A DNA stretch of 64,000 bases, from assembly GCA_023634235.1 (NCBI GenBank), contig JAMKCF010000004.1, forward strand, positions 7,419,202-7,483,201, given 5' to 3'. Positions 1 to 10,325 of the stretch are shown here, piece by piece (within the stretch, counting starts at the first letter, position 1; every line of letters starts with the position of its first letter). The stretch is from Pisaster brevispinus. Lineage: Eukaryota > Echinodermata > Asteroidea > Forcipulatida > Asteriidae. Made by a program: the position numbers and the translations under genes. Below the pieces are notes generated by a model. It was not told where the DNA came from, made no database searches, and was given only the letters and a program-made list of their open reading frames with translations.

Positions 1-47
1 AACACCCCCCACCCTGAGTATTTGCAAAGTAGTCTATGGTGACTTAC

Positions 48-262
48 CTGACAACTTTCTTCTCGTACTGTTTGGCGCTGCGCCATTTGCGTATACAGGA
101 CAAACAGTATGCATGGTTACAGTTGGAGAGGAGGCCGAACTTTCGCTCCTTGGCCGGCATTTTCTCCAGGATGAGCTCGAAACATATACAGCACTTGACT
201 TCTTTGCTGTTTTGGAAGGCAAAGGCTTCTTTCATGCTCTTCTCGTGCTCCGCTAGGCAAAA
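48..262 (-). CDS. MKRN: Makorin coding exon 5 (RING finger)
   Basis: 215 nt. Acceptor CTTTAG|TTTTGC at 263/262 restores C-L-A-E-H-E-K before the RING and matches the phase 0 of exon 4. A second AG ten bases further in would break frame. The donor is CAG|GTAAGT at 48/47. The final CPEC pair of the RING is missing only because the window ends. Confidence 0.92.
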
Positions 263-3200
263 CTAAAGCAGGAGACATAACAAAACAAAATTCATTAGCC
301 TACCAACATGTAGCAGGCCTACAAGGCAATATCCAGGGCCATGAAGGCATGCCTCCGATGCCTCCGTGAAGTATTAGGTCTGACCTAGCCACAATTCAAG
401 GGGCACCAAGGCAATATCCAGGGCCATGAAGGCATGCCTCCGATGCCTCCGTGAAGTATTAGGTCTGACCTAGCCACAATTCAAGGGGCACCAAGGCAAT
501 ATCCAGGGCCATGAAGGCATGCCTCCGATGCCTCCGTGAAGTATCAGGTCTGACCTAGCCACAATTCAAGGGGCCACAATTCAAGGGGCTACAAGGCAAT
601 GACCAGGGCCATGAAGGCAATTGCCTCCGTTGCCTCCAGGTCTGACCTAGCCACAATTCAAGGGGCACCAAGGCAATGACCAGGGGTGGATTTCACAAAG
701 AGTTAAGACTAGTCTTATCTCGAGTTAGGACAAGTTACTCGTCCTAACTTAGGACTAGCCTTAAGTTTTTAATAACTCCTAGGACTAGTCCTAAGTTAGG
801 ACTATCTTTGTGAAATCGACCCCAGGGCCATGAAGGCAATTGCCTCCGTTGCCTTCCTGAATTATCAGGCCTGATCTAGCCACCTTCTCTTGGAAAGCTG
901 TTTTTGATGCCACAGAAATTGTCTTCGGTGTTAAACTTGCATCAGGGATAAAGAATGTTATTGGTATTTGACCATAGTGTTAGCCAGAAGAGTGTCTCCC
1001 TGTTGTAAATTTGGACACCCTGTTTTATCTGCCATTTACATGTAAATGTATTGTAAGTGAACAATTTAGACACCCAGTTTTTAAATTTCCAGCAAATTTG
1101 GACACCCTTTAACTAAACCCTGGCTAAACCCTTGTGTTTACCCATACACTGATGTGTGTTAAGCACTGCATACTCAGTACTTTCCAAATTCTGTGAACAA
1201 AATTCCACAGGCATATTACTCAGGTGGGACTCGAACCTACAACCTTTGACATTCCAGAGCAATGAAAATTGTCGCAAGATTTACAATTCGATAAAAATAT
1301 AAAAATAAGCAGCCGAAGGTCTGCACTTAACATATATTTTTATTCAAAGTTTGAAACAATTTCTTAAATTTGCACGTTCACGAGGTAGGCATTATCGATC
1401 ATTTATGGCTTTCATGGTGATAGTGTTAACCACTTCATGTCCGATGATGTGTCTAGACTGGCCTAAGGCCGATGGTTTTTAACACCTGGAACAACTTCGG
1501 AGAACCATCAATTTCTTGCAGTCAGTTGGACAGTTGACATGAATATCCACCTGGAAATGTCATTGTGTTGCCTGCACAGGCAGGCACCTACCGTGCTACA
1601 CTTCATTTAAACCATTTCAAAAGACAGAAGGTCCTGGCAATCATGCTCATAATATCCCTTTTTCCGGGAGTTATTGTGTAATCCCAAATTTCAGATCCTT
1701 GTCCTTTGTTGTACAAATGAGACACACAAGAATGGACAGGCAGCCACCATTGTTTATCATTGTATTCGGCTCAATGGAAGGTTAAGTCCGAGCGTTCCAA
1801 GATTCAAGCATACCATGGCAGATTATTGGCCGTGGCTTGTGACCAAGGTTCTGCAATTCACCGTGAGTGCCTACTGATATTTTCTCACAAGACAACAACA
1901 AATCCCAGTGCTTATTACGAGAACCTTTGTTGTCTTTCCAAGGTTAAGTCAGGGATTCATTGTGGCATTGATATTTTCAAAGGAAAAGGATTACTCCAGA
2001 AGCTCAAAAAAGTTCCAAAAGGGCACGGAATTTTTTTGGGGGGAATACCGATGTGAAGTTTTAATGGACCTAGTGTGATCTTTCTATGGCTAGGAGGTAG
2101 TTACCTCTGTTGGCTCTATGAGTTTCTTCCTACATACCTCACGATGATGTTTATTTTGTACAGGATCATCCATGATGAGGCAAGCAGACCCACACATGTC
2201 ACACACATCGCCGTGCATGTACTTGCAGTTCTCGCCGAAGCGACATGTCCCTTGTAAGGCAAACGGACACAGCAGCTCCTTCGAGCCGCCGTTGCATGGC
2301 GTGGCGGACTCGTCACTGTTTGGACTGTCTTGGCAAGGCGTGCAGCAGGTGTCGTCTACATCGGTTGGCTCCAGACCAGAGGTGGCCGCGGCTGAGTATG
2401 TCGGCGGAACTGTCGGAGGAGAGTTAGCAAGAAAAACATGCCAGGATTTCTTTTCCCCAAGAATCTCTTATTTAAAAAAAATTTGGTACTCGTAACAACT
2501 TACCACTTGTATGAAATTTTAAAGACATTATTGAATTTTTAAACCTTACCAACAGCTGAACGACAAAAAAAAAGTAGTTTTTGGAATCTGAATACATTCA
2601 TTCAATCCATCTATCACGATCCTCAGAGCTTACAATAATTCAAGTTTTGCTCTTCTTAATTCTGGTTCTGAATTGACAGTTATAGAAGATTTATTATTCA
2701 AAAGACGAGGGTTTTACAGGCAGTGACATATTATGTAATCAGTCAGTTTAAATAACAAATAAGCACAACGTGCGTGTTGCTTCTGACCGTAACACCACTC
2801 CTGCAGAGTTCAGCTGCAGAAATTGCTCTAGGAACATTTCTACCAGTACTTGCATCGTACCATGCTGGGTTTTAGATTGAAATTGATGTTTTATTTCTTG
2901 TTTTACCTTCCAAGGAATTGACCACGTCTTGAATGGATCATCTAACATTAATGTAAGATTACTGAACATTATGAATACAGAGTATGAGCAAACTGAAGGG
3001 AAATGCTGCAGGGAAATGCTGCAGGTAATCAGACTAACCAGACTATTGTTACAATAGCAGGGTTTTCCCTAGAGGTTTTTTCAAATCTGTGGGGCCTTCT
3101 GGACCCAAATTTGGCCGAAGCATGCTAAATTGAAATAACGTCTTCGGAATGTTTTCTACTTGGTGGTTATCTTGGTTTTAAAAGCCCTACTGGAGCATTC

Positions 3201-6200
3201 GTTATGGTTTTCTCTCGATTTTTATGAGAAAAAATATATATGTATACATATTGTTTTCATATCAGCCAAAAATTTGCGCGTATCAGCACGCAACTCGCGC
3301 ATATTTGCCCGATATGCTAGCTTGTGCATGGGGAGAACCCTGAATAACAAATCTCAACCAATCTGACCCAAAAAGACTTCCACAAAACCAAATTATTTGA
3401 AAAACAAAACTCGAGTTAAATTGGTGGTCAATATTGTGGAACTACTCTCAGCCAATTTCATAAAGCCTCTGGCACAAAAACTTGATAACAGAAAAATCCT
3501 GCAGAAAAGGTTACCAGCAAAAAATTCCATCAAGTTACCATTGTTGCAACTGGTGCCCACTTAGTATCTTCAGCATAACAGCTTTATGAAATTGGGCCTG
3601 ACACGTTCACCTACCTGAGCCTACATATGGTTGACCGGGTACAAATTCCGCTGCTCCAAGGAGATCTTCCATCCGAACTTTCCCAGGTGGACTTAGCGAC
3701 CCTGACGACCTCTGGGTTAATCCGTTGACCTTTCCTTTCTTCAGGGTCACCATCTTACTGGTGAGACTGTCTAAGGGCTCTAGTGAAGGGGTAGCTTTTG
3801 ATTTGTTTGGGGTGGTTTTGTTTTGTTGTTGAGTTGATGGCTTTTGCTTTGGCTTCACGTGGTCAAATCTGCATCGAGTGAAGACAAAGAAATAATTTGG
3901 ATTTTGTTACCTAAATGCCCTTTACTCTAGACTGAAATTTAACACCTTTACCCTTTGTCGTTTATTTCAGAGTAATTGTGGACATTCTACCCTGAATTGT
4001 TAAAGGGGATTGTCAAAGTTCATCTGAAGCAAGTGCATGTTCATCATTAATATGTAAAATTGAAACGTATTCTTAGACAAGAAGGACACAAAACGGTTCT
4101 TCTGTACTTCTGCCCAAATTCGCACTTGAAGCTTTGCTATATAGTACGGCAGGCAGGTGACTGGATCGTGCCTTTGATGATACAAGTAAGGCACAAAGTC
4201 AGAGTAAGTTATGAGAAAGGTATTTGGTTATAAATAGCAGGGCCATCGCAGATTTGTCCTTTGAAACAAAGGGAGTATTACAAGCAATATCAGACATTCT
4301 GATATTTAAAAAATTGCTTACTTTACCTTTATTTATTTTTGTTACGTCTGTGATGGCAAAAATAGCAAAGTATATTTCTCATGACATACTTTGACTGTGT
4401 GCCAAATTCCATGCTAGTATCATCAAAGGCGCCATCCCCAAAATATTTCCCCTGTCTGCTCCCACTATCCTTCGTAGGCAGGACCGTCAATGTTTCCACT
4501 TCATTAAAAAAAAATATATATTTAAAAAAAGAAAATAACCATATTGCACTAAGGAACATTAAATATTGTACCTGCATGTGTTTCCAAAGCGGCAGTTGCC
4601 ACCCAGATAAAATTTGCAAATGTTGGACGGTTTTCCTGATCGGTCGTGAGCATATCGGCAGTTGTCTCCTGCCCGACAGACCCCGTGGATAAAATACCTG
4701 AGATACAACATTCACATTGCAGTTTCAAAAGGTATGGTACAAAATTTGATTTAAAAAACAAGTAATCTTTTGAAACCAAATTACAAAGTGCTGTGGCACA
4801 AACTTAAAGGCTGGTTCATATTTCCTACGAATGCTTCATGCGAAGTGAATCATCTTGCGCCCCTATTGGAAAAACAGCGCATACCAATCATTGCGTTAAC
4901 CAAAATTCACTTCGCATTGCATTCGCAGGAAGTATAAACCGAGGTTCATGCAGCTAACTATGCCAGAAACACAGGGGCGAACCGAGTTCTTTTACCTGCG
5001 TTACAACAACACACGGAACCTTCAGCTTTACGTCCCATCCGAAAGACGAAGCACTAGCGGTTAAGTGTCTTGCTTAAGAACACAAGTGCTATGACCAGGA
5101 CTCGAACCCACACTCTGCTAATCAGAAACACCAGAGCTTGAGTCCGGTGTGCTTGACTACTCAGCAATGAGTAGTGGTTAGGTTGTTAACGGCAAAGTGC
5201 ACCATCTTTTTAAAGGAGTTGTACACATATTAACATGAAGTGTATCAATTTTTTCTAACACCAACAGAAGAGCTTTTGTATTTACAAAGTCAAGTCTAAA
5301 CTACTATTGATTTTCAAGCCTTATGTTAGCTTTTTCTTTTGACTAGTCCTCAGGGCTAGTCAACCATACACATTGGACTAGACCGCAACAGTTTTGAGAA
5401 GCCTACATATCTGACACATGAAATTATGACTTCAATGAGGCACGTAGCTTTTTGATCGGCTCACCAGACTACCCAAAGAGAAGGTCCGACTTGCACGCAC
5501 TTTCAGCTAAATGCAGCTTTTAAATCTAACCATGGTTTTTGAGGAAAAGATGCATACCCCAAATTCTATTTTAAAGTAGAAGTCCTATCCAGCATTTTTT
5601 TCCCCTTTTTTTTTAAAGATGAGACTGAGTGTATTTCAAGTGCAAGATTTTTTTTCTTCAAATGAATGACTTTTTACCTATACACCAATGTGTCTAAGAC
5701 TGTAATATAACTTATAAGCCTACTCAGCTAGTACTTTCCTGAATCTTGTGAAAAACATCTTTTAGTATTTCTCAAATTTTTTCACCATCCATGACCATCT
5801 TTATGGTTATACCATGAAAGTTATGTGTAAATCAGTGAATACTTATTTTTTTTCATAATCAATCTCATGGATGTTTGTTGTGCACAGACTTTAAATGTCT
5901 TTATGATTGAAAACATGACTTCTAAGTTCTAAGTTCCACCACAGTTCTACTCTAGCTCTACATGCAGTTTGATGACAATAAAGTTTTAACAATGATGAAT
6001 GATGCTGTACTGTTGTTGTTCACACCATAGTCATAAGTGTGTGGCATTTCTTGGCCTTCGATCAGACTTGTGCTAAAATTAAAAATAAAGTGTGGTCTAC
6101 TTACTGGTATTGATTTTTCTCGTAGTTAGTTGAAGGAACAACGCTACAGTAAGGCATGCAGAATAGCAACAAGGAAAACGACTACATGTACATAAACACT

Positions 6201-6522
6201 TTGCTTTGCTTTGATTGAAGCTGTGTAGAAAATATCATTTTCTCTGCAATACTGCATGCAGTGTGCCGCAATGTAATCAAACAAACAACAGTGCAGTGTG
6301 GTGGTTGGGAATTTGTACTTACTAACTAAACTTGATTCTAATTTTAGTCATCCAGCATCAAACTTTGCAATAATCCATTGCCCAATTTAACACACTATAT
6401 GGATGTTCAATGGTAATTCTATCAAAAAGCGGTAAAAAGATTGCAATCGGAAGAGAAACGAACCTGCAAGTGATGTTTTTATGCCAGTCGGTGTTCGGAC
6501 CTGGCGAGTCAGCGGTGGCCAT
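48..6522 (-). CDS. MKRN: Makorin E3 ubiquitin ligase, first five coding exons (3' end outside window)
   Basis: Makorins are RNA-binding RING E3 ubiquitin ligases. Five exons on the minus strand join in phase (59+126+254+272+215 nt) into 308 codons plus 2 nt. Visible domains: CCCH1 (C19, C27, C33, H37), CCCH2 (C47, C55, C61, H65), the conserved EFVPGQPY block near residue 137, CCCH3 (C194, C202, C208, H212), the makorin Cys-His region (C216, C219, H234/H235, C239), and the RING with six of its eight zinc ligands (C261, C264, C285, H287, C290, C293). The last pair lies beyond the left edge with CCCH4. The RING block (LSNCNHAYCLSCIRKWRSAK) and the AFAFQ lead-in look closer to vertebrate MKRN2 than MKRN1. 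I chose the ATG at 6522 for its good context (A at -3, G at +4) and because it sits just before the conserved W-K-x-[IV]-T-C-R start. An in-frame upstream ATG at 6606 is possible. All junctions are GT-AG. Confidence 0.93.
313..682. repeat. 85-bp minisatellite in makorin intron 4
   Basis: Units beginning near 327, 412, 497, 597 and 674 share the blocks AAGGCAAT..CCAGGGCC, CATGAAGGCATGCCTCCG and GTCTGACCTAGCCACAATTC. Spacing is 85, 85, 100 and 77 bp; the 100-bp unit has an internal 15-bp duplication. A further degenerate unit continues at 824-885 beyond an inserted MITE. Related GGCACCAAGGCAA and GCCTCC text recurs near 56950, 57950 and 58220. Confidence 0.85.
683..823. mobile_element. 141-bp MITE inserted in the minisatellite
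   Basis: The ends are inverted repeats: GGGGTGGATTTCACAAAG at the left and the complement of GGGGTCGATTTCACAAAG at the right. The interior is built of repeated TAGTCCTAAGTTAGGAC palindromes. The flanks (CCAG on both sides) suggest a short target duplication. A truncated copy lies at about 57088-57166. Confidence 0.8.
977..1133. repeat. Dispersed TAGCCAG/CTGGCTA-ended element, copy A
   Basis: About 155 bp with short inverted ends (GTGTTAGCCAG ... CTGGCTAAACC) and internal TTGGACACCC repeats. Other copies are at 23869-24041 and 57056-57286. Confidence 0.7.
2138..2409 (-). CDS. MKRN: Makorin coding exon 4 (CCCH3 and Cys-His region)
   Basis: 272 nt, about 90 codons, ending in phase 0 at GAG|GTATGT. 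It encodes a Cys/Ser/Pro linker, the third CCCH (LCPFALQGTCRFGENCKYMH) and DVCDMCG...DPVQNKHHRE. That tail aligns with the vertebrate pattern D-P-x-Q-x-x-x-H-x-x-x-C, which fixes the donor: an earlier GT inside the exon would remove the conserved His. Confidence 0.9.
3058..3342 (+). mobile_element. 285-bp hAT-like non-autonomous element, copy 1
   Basis: It starts CAGGGTTTTCCC and ends GGGGAGAACCCTG, the CAGGG...CCCTG termini typical of hAT elements. A divergent inverted copy is at 24832-25115. I see no clear 8-bp target duplication. Confidence 0.6.
3450..3599. mobile_element. GGGCCCAATTTCAT MITE family, degenerate copy 1
   Basis: Starts GCCAATTTCATAAAGC and ends GCTTTATGAAATTGGGCC. It shares the ACCAGC/GTTACCA interior with the copies at 13320, 43207 and 46831. 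Confidence 0.7.
3615..3868 (-). CDS. MKRN: Makorin coding exon 3 (linker with EFVPGQPY)
   Basis: 254 nt. It starts with F-D-H, completing CCCH2, then a Lys/Gln/Ser-rich linker, then DLLGAAEFVPGQPYVGS, the conserved makorin block found before CCCH3. Acceptor CAG|A at 3869/3868, donor CAG|GT at 3615/3614. Confidence 0.92.
3869..4571. other. Makorin intron 2
   Basis: No repeat or conserved element recognised here; AT-rich unique-looking sequence. Confidence 0.5.
4572..4697 (-). CDS. MKRN: Makorin coding exon 2 (CCCH1-CCCH2)
   Basis: 126 nt encoding YFIHGVCRAGDNCRYAHDR and the start of the second finger. Acceptor CAG|G at 4698/4697, donor CAG|GT at 4572/4571. It has exactly the length and phase of the paralogous exon at 20441-20566. 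Confidence 0.93.
4809..4946. mobile_element. 138-bp hairpin MITE in makorin intron 1
   Basis: Arms of about 40 bp pair as inverted repeats: GGTTCATATTTCCTACGAAT...GCGAAGTGAAT on the left, ATTCACTTCGC...AGGAAGTATAAACC on the right, around a short loop containing GCGCATACC. Confidence 0.75.
4975..5175 (-). repeat. tRNA-derived SINE copy (family II)
   Basis: On the minus strand a tRNA-like head with box B GTGGGTTCGAGTCC is followed by AAGACACTTAACCGCTAG, GGATGGGACGTAAAGC, CGTGTGTTG and GTAAAAGAAC. The same order is seen at 63540-63850. Confidence 0.75.
5176..6463. other. Rest of makorin intron 1
   Basis: AT-rich. A short SINE III-like remnant (ACTCAGCTAGTACTTTCC) occurs near 5722. Nothing else recognised. 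Confidence 0.45.
6464..6522 (-). CDS. MKRN: Makorin coding exon 1
   Basis: Residues 1-19 plus two bases, giving the N terminus and the first Cys of CCCH1. The donor is CAG|GT at 6464/6463, phase 2. It is paralogous to the first exon of the short unit at 26406-26521: both start AAGATGGC and end in W-[HR]-K-N-I-[TA]-C. Confidence 0.88.
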
Positions 6523-7073
6523 CTTAAACTCTCTCAGCAGTCTGCTCTCTAATCTCAGTGATCTCTTTTCATTGACCGGATATGAAAGCGCGCCATCTAC
6601 CAACAAATCCCAACAACGTAGCAGACGATAACATTCAACGCGCGATGTGCAGAAGACCTGAAGACCGACTGCCCACCGGGCTCAAGGAAAAGTGAAGTCG
6701 AGACCGTCACCTCTTTGGCCTTTAAAAAGGGCAACGCCCGTGTTGCACATGAAAATGCTGCTAAGCTACTCATTTGATCATTCGGACTATTTAACAACAT
6801 AATTATTAGGCCTAACTAACATACTGGTTTTATGCGACATCATTAAAAGGGCGGTAAACTGCAAACGCATGGGGATCACTCGCCCTTCCTTTATGGTTAT
6901 ACCATGGAATTTCTACATCCATGGTTATCGAAGCATATTATTATGCATGTGAGAGGTGAACCTCTGGTGGTTTAAGAAATAATTTTCGCTCATCAAGCCT
7001 GATGATGACCCCCACCTCTCCGTCTTATCCACCCCCCCCCCCCCAGGTCCGATGTCGCTAATATTATCCGACC

Positions 7074-7268
7074 GGCCTGAAGCTGTTTAGCACTATAAAA
7101 GGCTATTTGGCCTAAGTTTGGCTCTGCAAAGCAAAAATATGAGTGCGGTACTAGTGGCAATAATGTGAACTTTGATGGAATGTTAGCTGGTAACCTGTTT
7201 CTGCTTAGCAAGATTTTTCTGTGTTTAGCAAGTTATTGTTCTAAGAGGCTTTGCGAAATTGGGCCCAG
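7074..7268. mobile_element. GGGCCCAATTTCAT MITE family, diverged copy 2
   Basis: The right arm (CTGCTTAGCAAG...CTTTGCGAAATTGGGCCC) is clear. The left arm is reduced to GGCCTGAAGCTGTTTAGCAC. Confidence 0.55.
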
Positions 7269-10129
7269 GATAGGAATTCTGTTGTCAGTGAGTCACTCAC
7301 GCCCACTCCACATCGCTACTAATTCCGCGGTTCCAAAGCTCAGGCATTCGTAGGCCTCGGCCTATGTGTTTTTTTCAACACACACTAACTATTTCACTGA
7401 AATGTTGAACTTTCAATTCTGAGTAGGCCTAGACCTTAGTCTTTGAAGAACGTATTAAAAAGCCAGGTCAAGTTATGTTATATAAATCCCTCAAAATGCG
7501 TTAAGAGCCAAATTAATCATGCGCGAATCTTTGAAAGGGCCATTTGAGCATACCACACAATCTAAGGTATACTAAAAATATTTTCTGTGCATTTCCCAAA
7601 GTGTTTTACAACTAAGTGACTTATTTAACATGCCCAGCTTAATGTCTATGATTATTTGAGTCCTTTAGCTAGGCTACCCAGTAATCGAGATATTTCTCTA
7701 ATTATCTCGTAAGTTCTTGAGGGCATGCCCGTGTACTACATCGCCATCCGATATATTTGTTTGAAAACAATCCTTTTAAAAATACCAGCACCTTAGATAT
7801 GTGGAATGGTCCATTCTATGATATCAAAGAATTTGACACCTCCCAGTCATTACACTTTTGAGAAATGACGTAATTGGTGATTATAGGCCCCCCCCCCCCT
7901 ACCATGGCATCAGTTGACCCTTCCGCTCAGTAAAAGGTTAAACTTCGTCTGCGGGCTTAACACAAATCATCAAAGAAAACAACATAGCTCAATCCAACTT
8001 CTATGGGCCTCGCCTACCTCTGGTGGTAATCAGTGGAGACAGATAAGGTGGTGTGGGTGTGGCACACTTTGATGGGAGACTCGCGAGCGCGAACTCCCCG
8101 TCGATGAAAAAAGTGTGCACCGCCCATCACGAGCCTTTTTACGGACATTGTGACTTTCTCACGTTTAGTATTATTACGCTGAGACGAACTATAAGGGTGG
8201 TTACGTACGTTATATATTCCCGCCTTTTAAAAATTTATTTTAAAAACTGGTTATGTATTTCCTCCTTGTGCAAAAACGCCTGGAAAACACTTTTGTTTTG
8301 TTTTGACCTTGACCTTACTTTAAAACAAAATTGAGACGCTCCTCAGCACGATGATGAAATTGTAAACTGGACTTCTCAAACAATTCACCAAAAGATGGTT
8401 AATAGAAATATCAGCTCATAATCTTTTGAGAAAAAGGGGGGGGGGTTGCAAAATATCAAAAACAATAGCACACAACGGCGGGTATAGTGGACGAGTTGTT
8501 CAGGCCCTTGTGTTTTCATTTATGCAAAAAGTTGTATTAAACAGAGGACTTTGGAAAAGTCTGATATTTATATAAATGTAAAAGCAAATTTTATTAATAG
8601 TGAGGCAATAGGGAAATGTGTTGGAGAGGAAAAATCAAGAAAACAAGAGGGAACAAATCCACCCAAACCCCGACAAATACATGGAGATGTGAACCTTGTG
8701 CAGACTGGGAAAATGTCCATTACAAGTCTACCGCCTCTAAGGGCCACGCCCTCAAAGAATAACCCATGGATAACCACTGAAAGGTGACAGACACAACTTA
8801 ATAAAAATGAAGCCATTCACACAAGATGTCAGAGTAGATGGACACAACAATATGCATTTCCTTTTACTCGTTCCAAAACACCATGGCAACTATTACACTG
8901 GTACAATGAATGTTTTTGTAGGGGGTGAAAACAATCAATGAGTAGATACTACTTTTTGAAGGGAAAGAAGAAGAAGACATCATAAAGGAGGAATTTATAG
9001 ATATTTTGTTTTAAAGAAACAACAGGCAGTTTCAGAGGAGATTTCTCCTGATAATGATATCATAACTAATAATCACAGTCCATGTGTTACTTAAACAATG
9101 GCTAAATGAATTTGGACACTACATGGCTAACAATGGTTTGTTTGTGAACAAGAAGTAGCAACTGAATTTTTTTTTAGTAAGCCGGCTCAAATCTAACATT
9201 ACCTCTGCTCATGAAACCGGTTCAGATTTTCTTAAATGTCCAAATTATTACAGAACGTTTTAATATTATTGACCCATTTGAATAATCAATATATATGGAG
9301 TGTTTAGCAACAAACACAAAAGGTAAGTCACGTACTTCCTTATTTTGCAGTCAACGAAAGTGACAAAAATAAAAAATAAGAGACACACAGCACATAGACA
9401 GCACAACCAAACTAAATCACATCAAATCAAATCAGGAAAATTATTCTTAAAAATCACAACTATTTACAGAGAATTCCTTGAGGGCAGATGGACATACGGC
9501 AATTCCAAACAAATACACATTTTCATATTGTCTCTGTTCAGAGGTTTAAAAACATTGCATTGATCCCTGCAAATGACAAACAAAACTTTGTTATTTCTAA
9601 TTCACTGATCCACGATCAAATGGATTTTTCAAGCAAACTGAAGATCCATCAACACAACAAATTAACAAATGTGACAACAGGCAAAAAAACCCAAACAATA
9701 AAAACAAAACCAAAACGCCAAACTCAAGCTTTAAAACCAAACTATACAAACAATAAAACAAACACATCAACACCCCACATACACAAACAAATAATAACAA
9801 CAGAAACATACGATTACCCAAAACACACAATGAAATCATACAAGATTAACATTCTCATAAAAGAGTGTGGAATTCCATTGGTTGAAAACCAGTCATATGA
9901 ACCAAACTTTAAGCATTTCCAAGAAAATGCTTTTCCATTTGTAACCAACGAGTCAAAAGAAACAGCCCCTTTTTGAAACCTTGGCTTGGGCTTTGCGGTT
10001 TTTTTTATCCTTCAGTTATTTAGCAAAATGTATGCACTCATTACAGGGCTTCAAACAGGCAGACAGTGCCCAAGACAAAGAACAAGCCAAACCGTATCCA
10101 AATTGGCAGCTGCAGCTACGACTGTTGCT

Positions 10130-10325
10130 AAGGGTGTTTCTACTTCTACTTTACCTTCGTTACTCGGCACAGTCCATAACTATAGGACATAAATGCCAAG
10201 TAGCAATTATAGTTAAGTGTCATACTCAAGAACAAGTGCTGGGTGCGAGATTCGAACCCACATTGTCATGACTCAGCCACCACAACTTGAATTCGGTGCA
10301 CTAGACCCTCTCGGCCAAAGCACGC
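10130..10325 (-). repeat. tRNA-derived SINE copy (family II), degenerate
   Basis: Minus-strand box A-like GGCCGAGAGGGTCTAG and box B-like GGGTTCGAATCTC are about 50 nt apart, followed by CTTGAGTATGACACTTAAC. Confidence 0.65.

Larger units (their letters stand above)
263..2137. other. Makorin intron 4, repeat-filled
   Basis: No coding exon seen on either strand. It holds the 85-bp minisatellite, the MITE at 683-823, and a tRNA-like SINE relic (about 930-1290) interrupted by the element at 977-1133. Confidence 0.7.

Noticed and set aside
1381..1480. Minus-strand Q-S-R-H-I-I text considered as a missing makorin exon between exons 4 and 5
   Set aside because: Using the GAG|GTATGT donor at 2138 and the CTTTAG acceptor at 263 restores the full conserved D-P-x-Q...H...C block, so no extra exon is needed.
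2748..2969. 73-codon minus-strand frame in makorin intron 3
   Set aside because: Not flanked by splice sites in phase with exons 3 and 4, and no makorin homology; exons 3 and 4 join directly.
9488..9976. 162-codon plus-strand frame rich in Lys, Asn and Thr
   Set aside because: The region is A/C-rich low-complexity DNA in which stops are rare on this strand. The product has no recognisable motif and no splice or promoter context.
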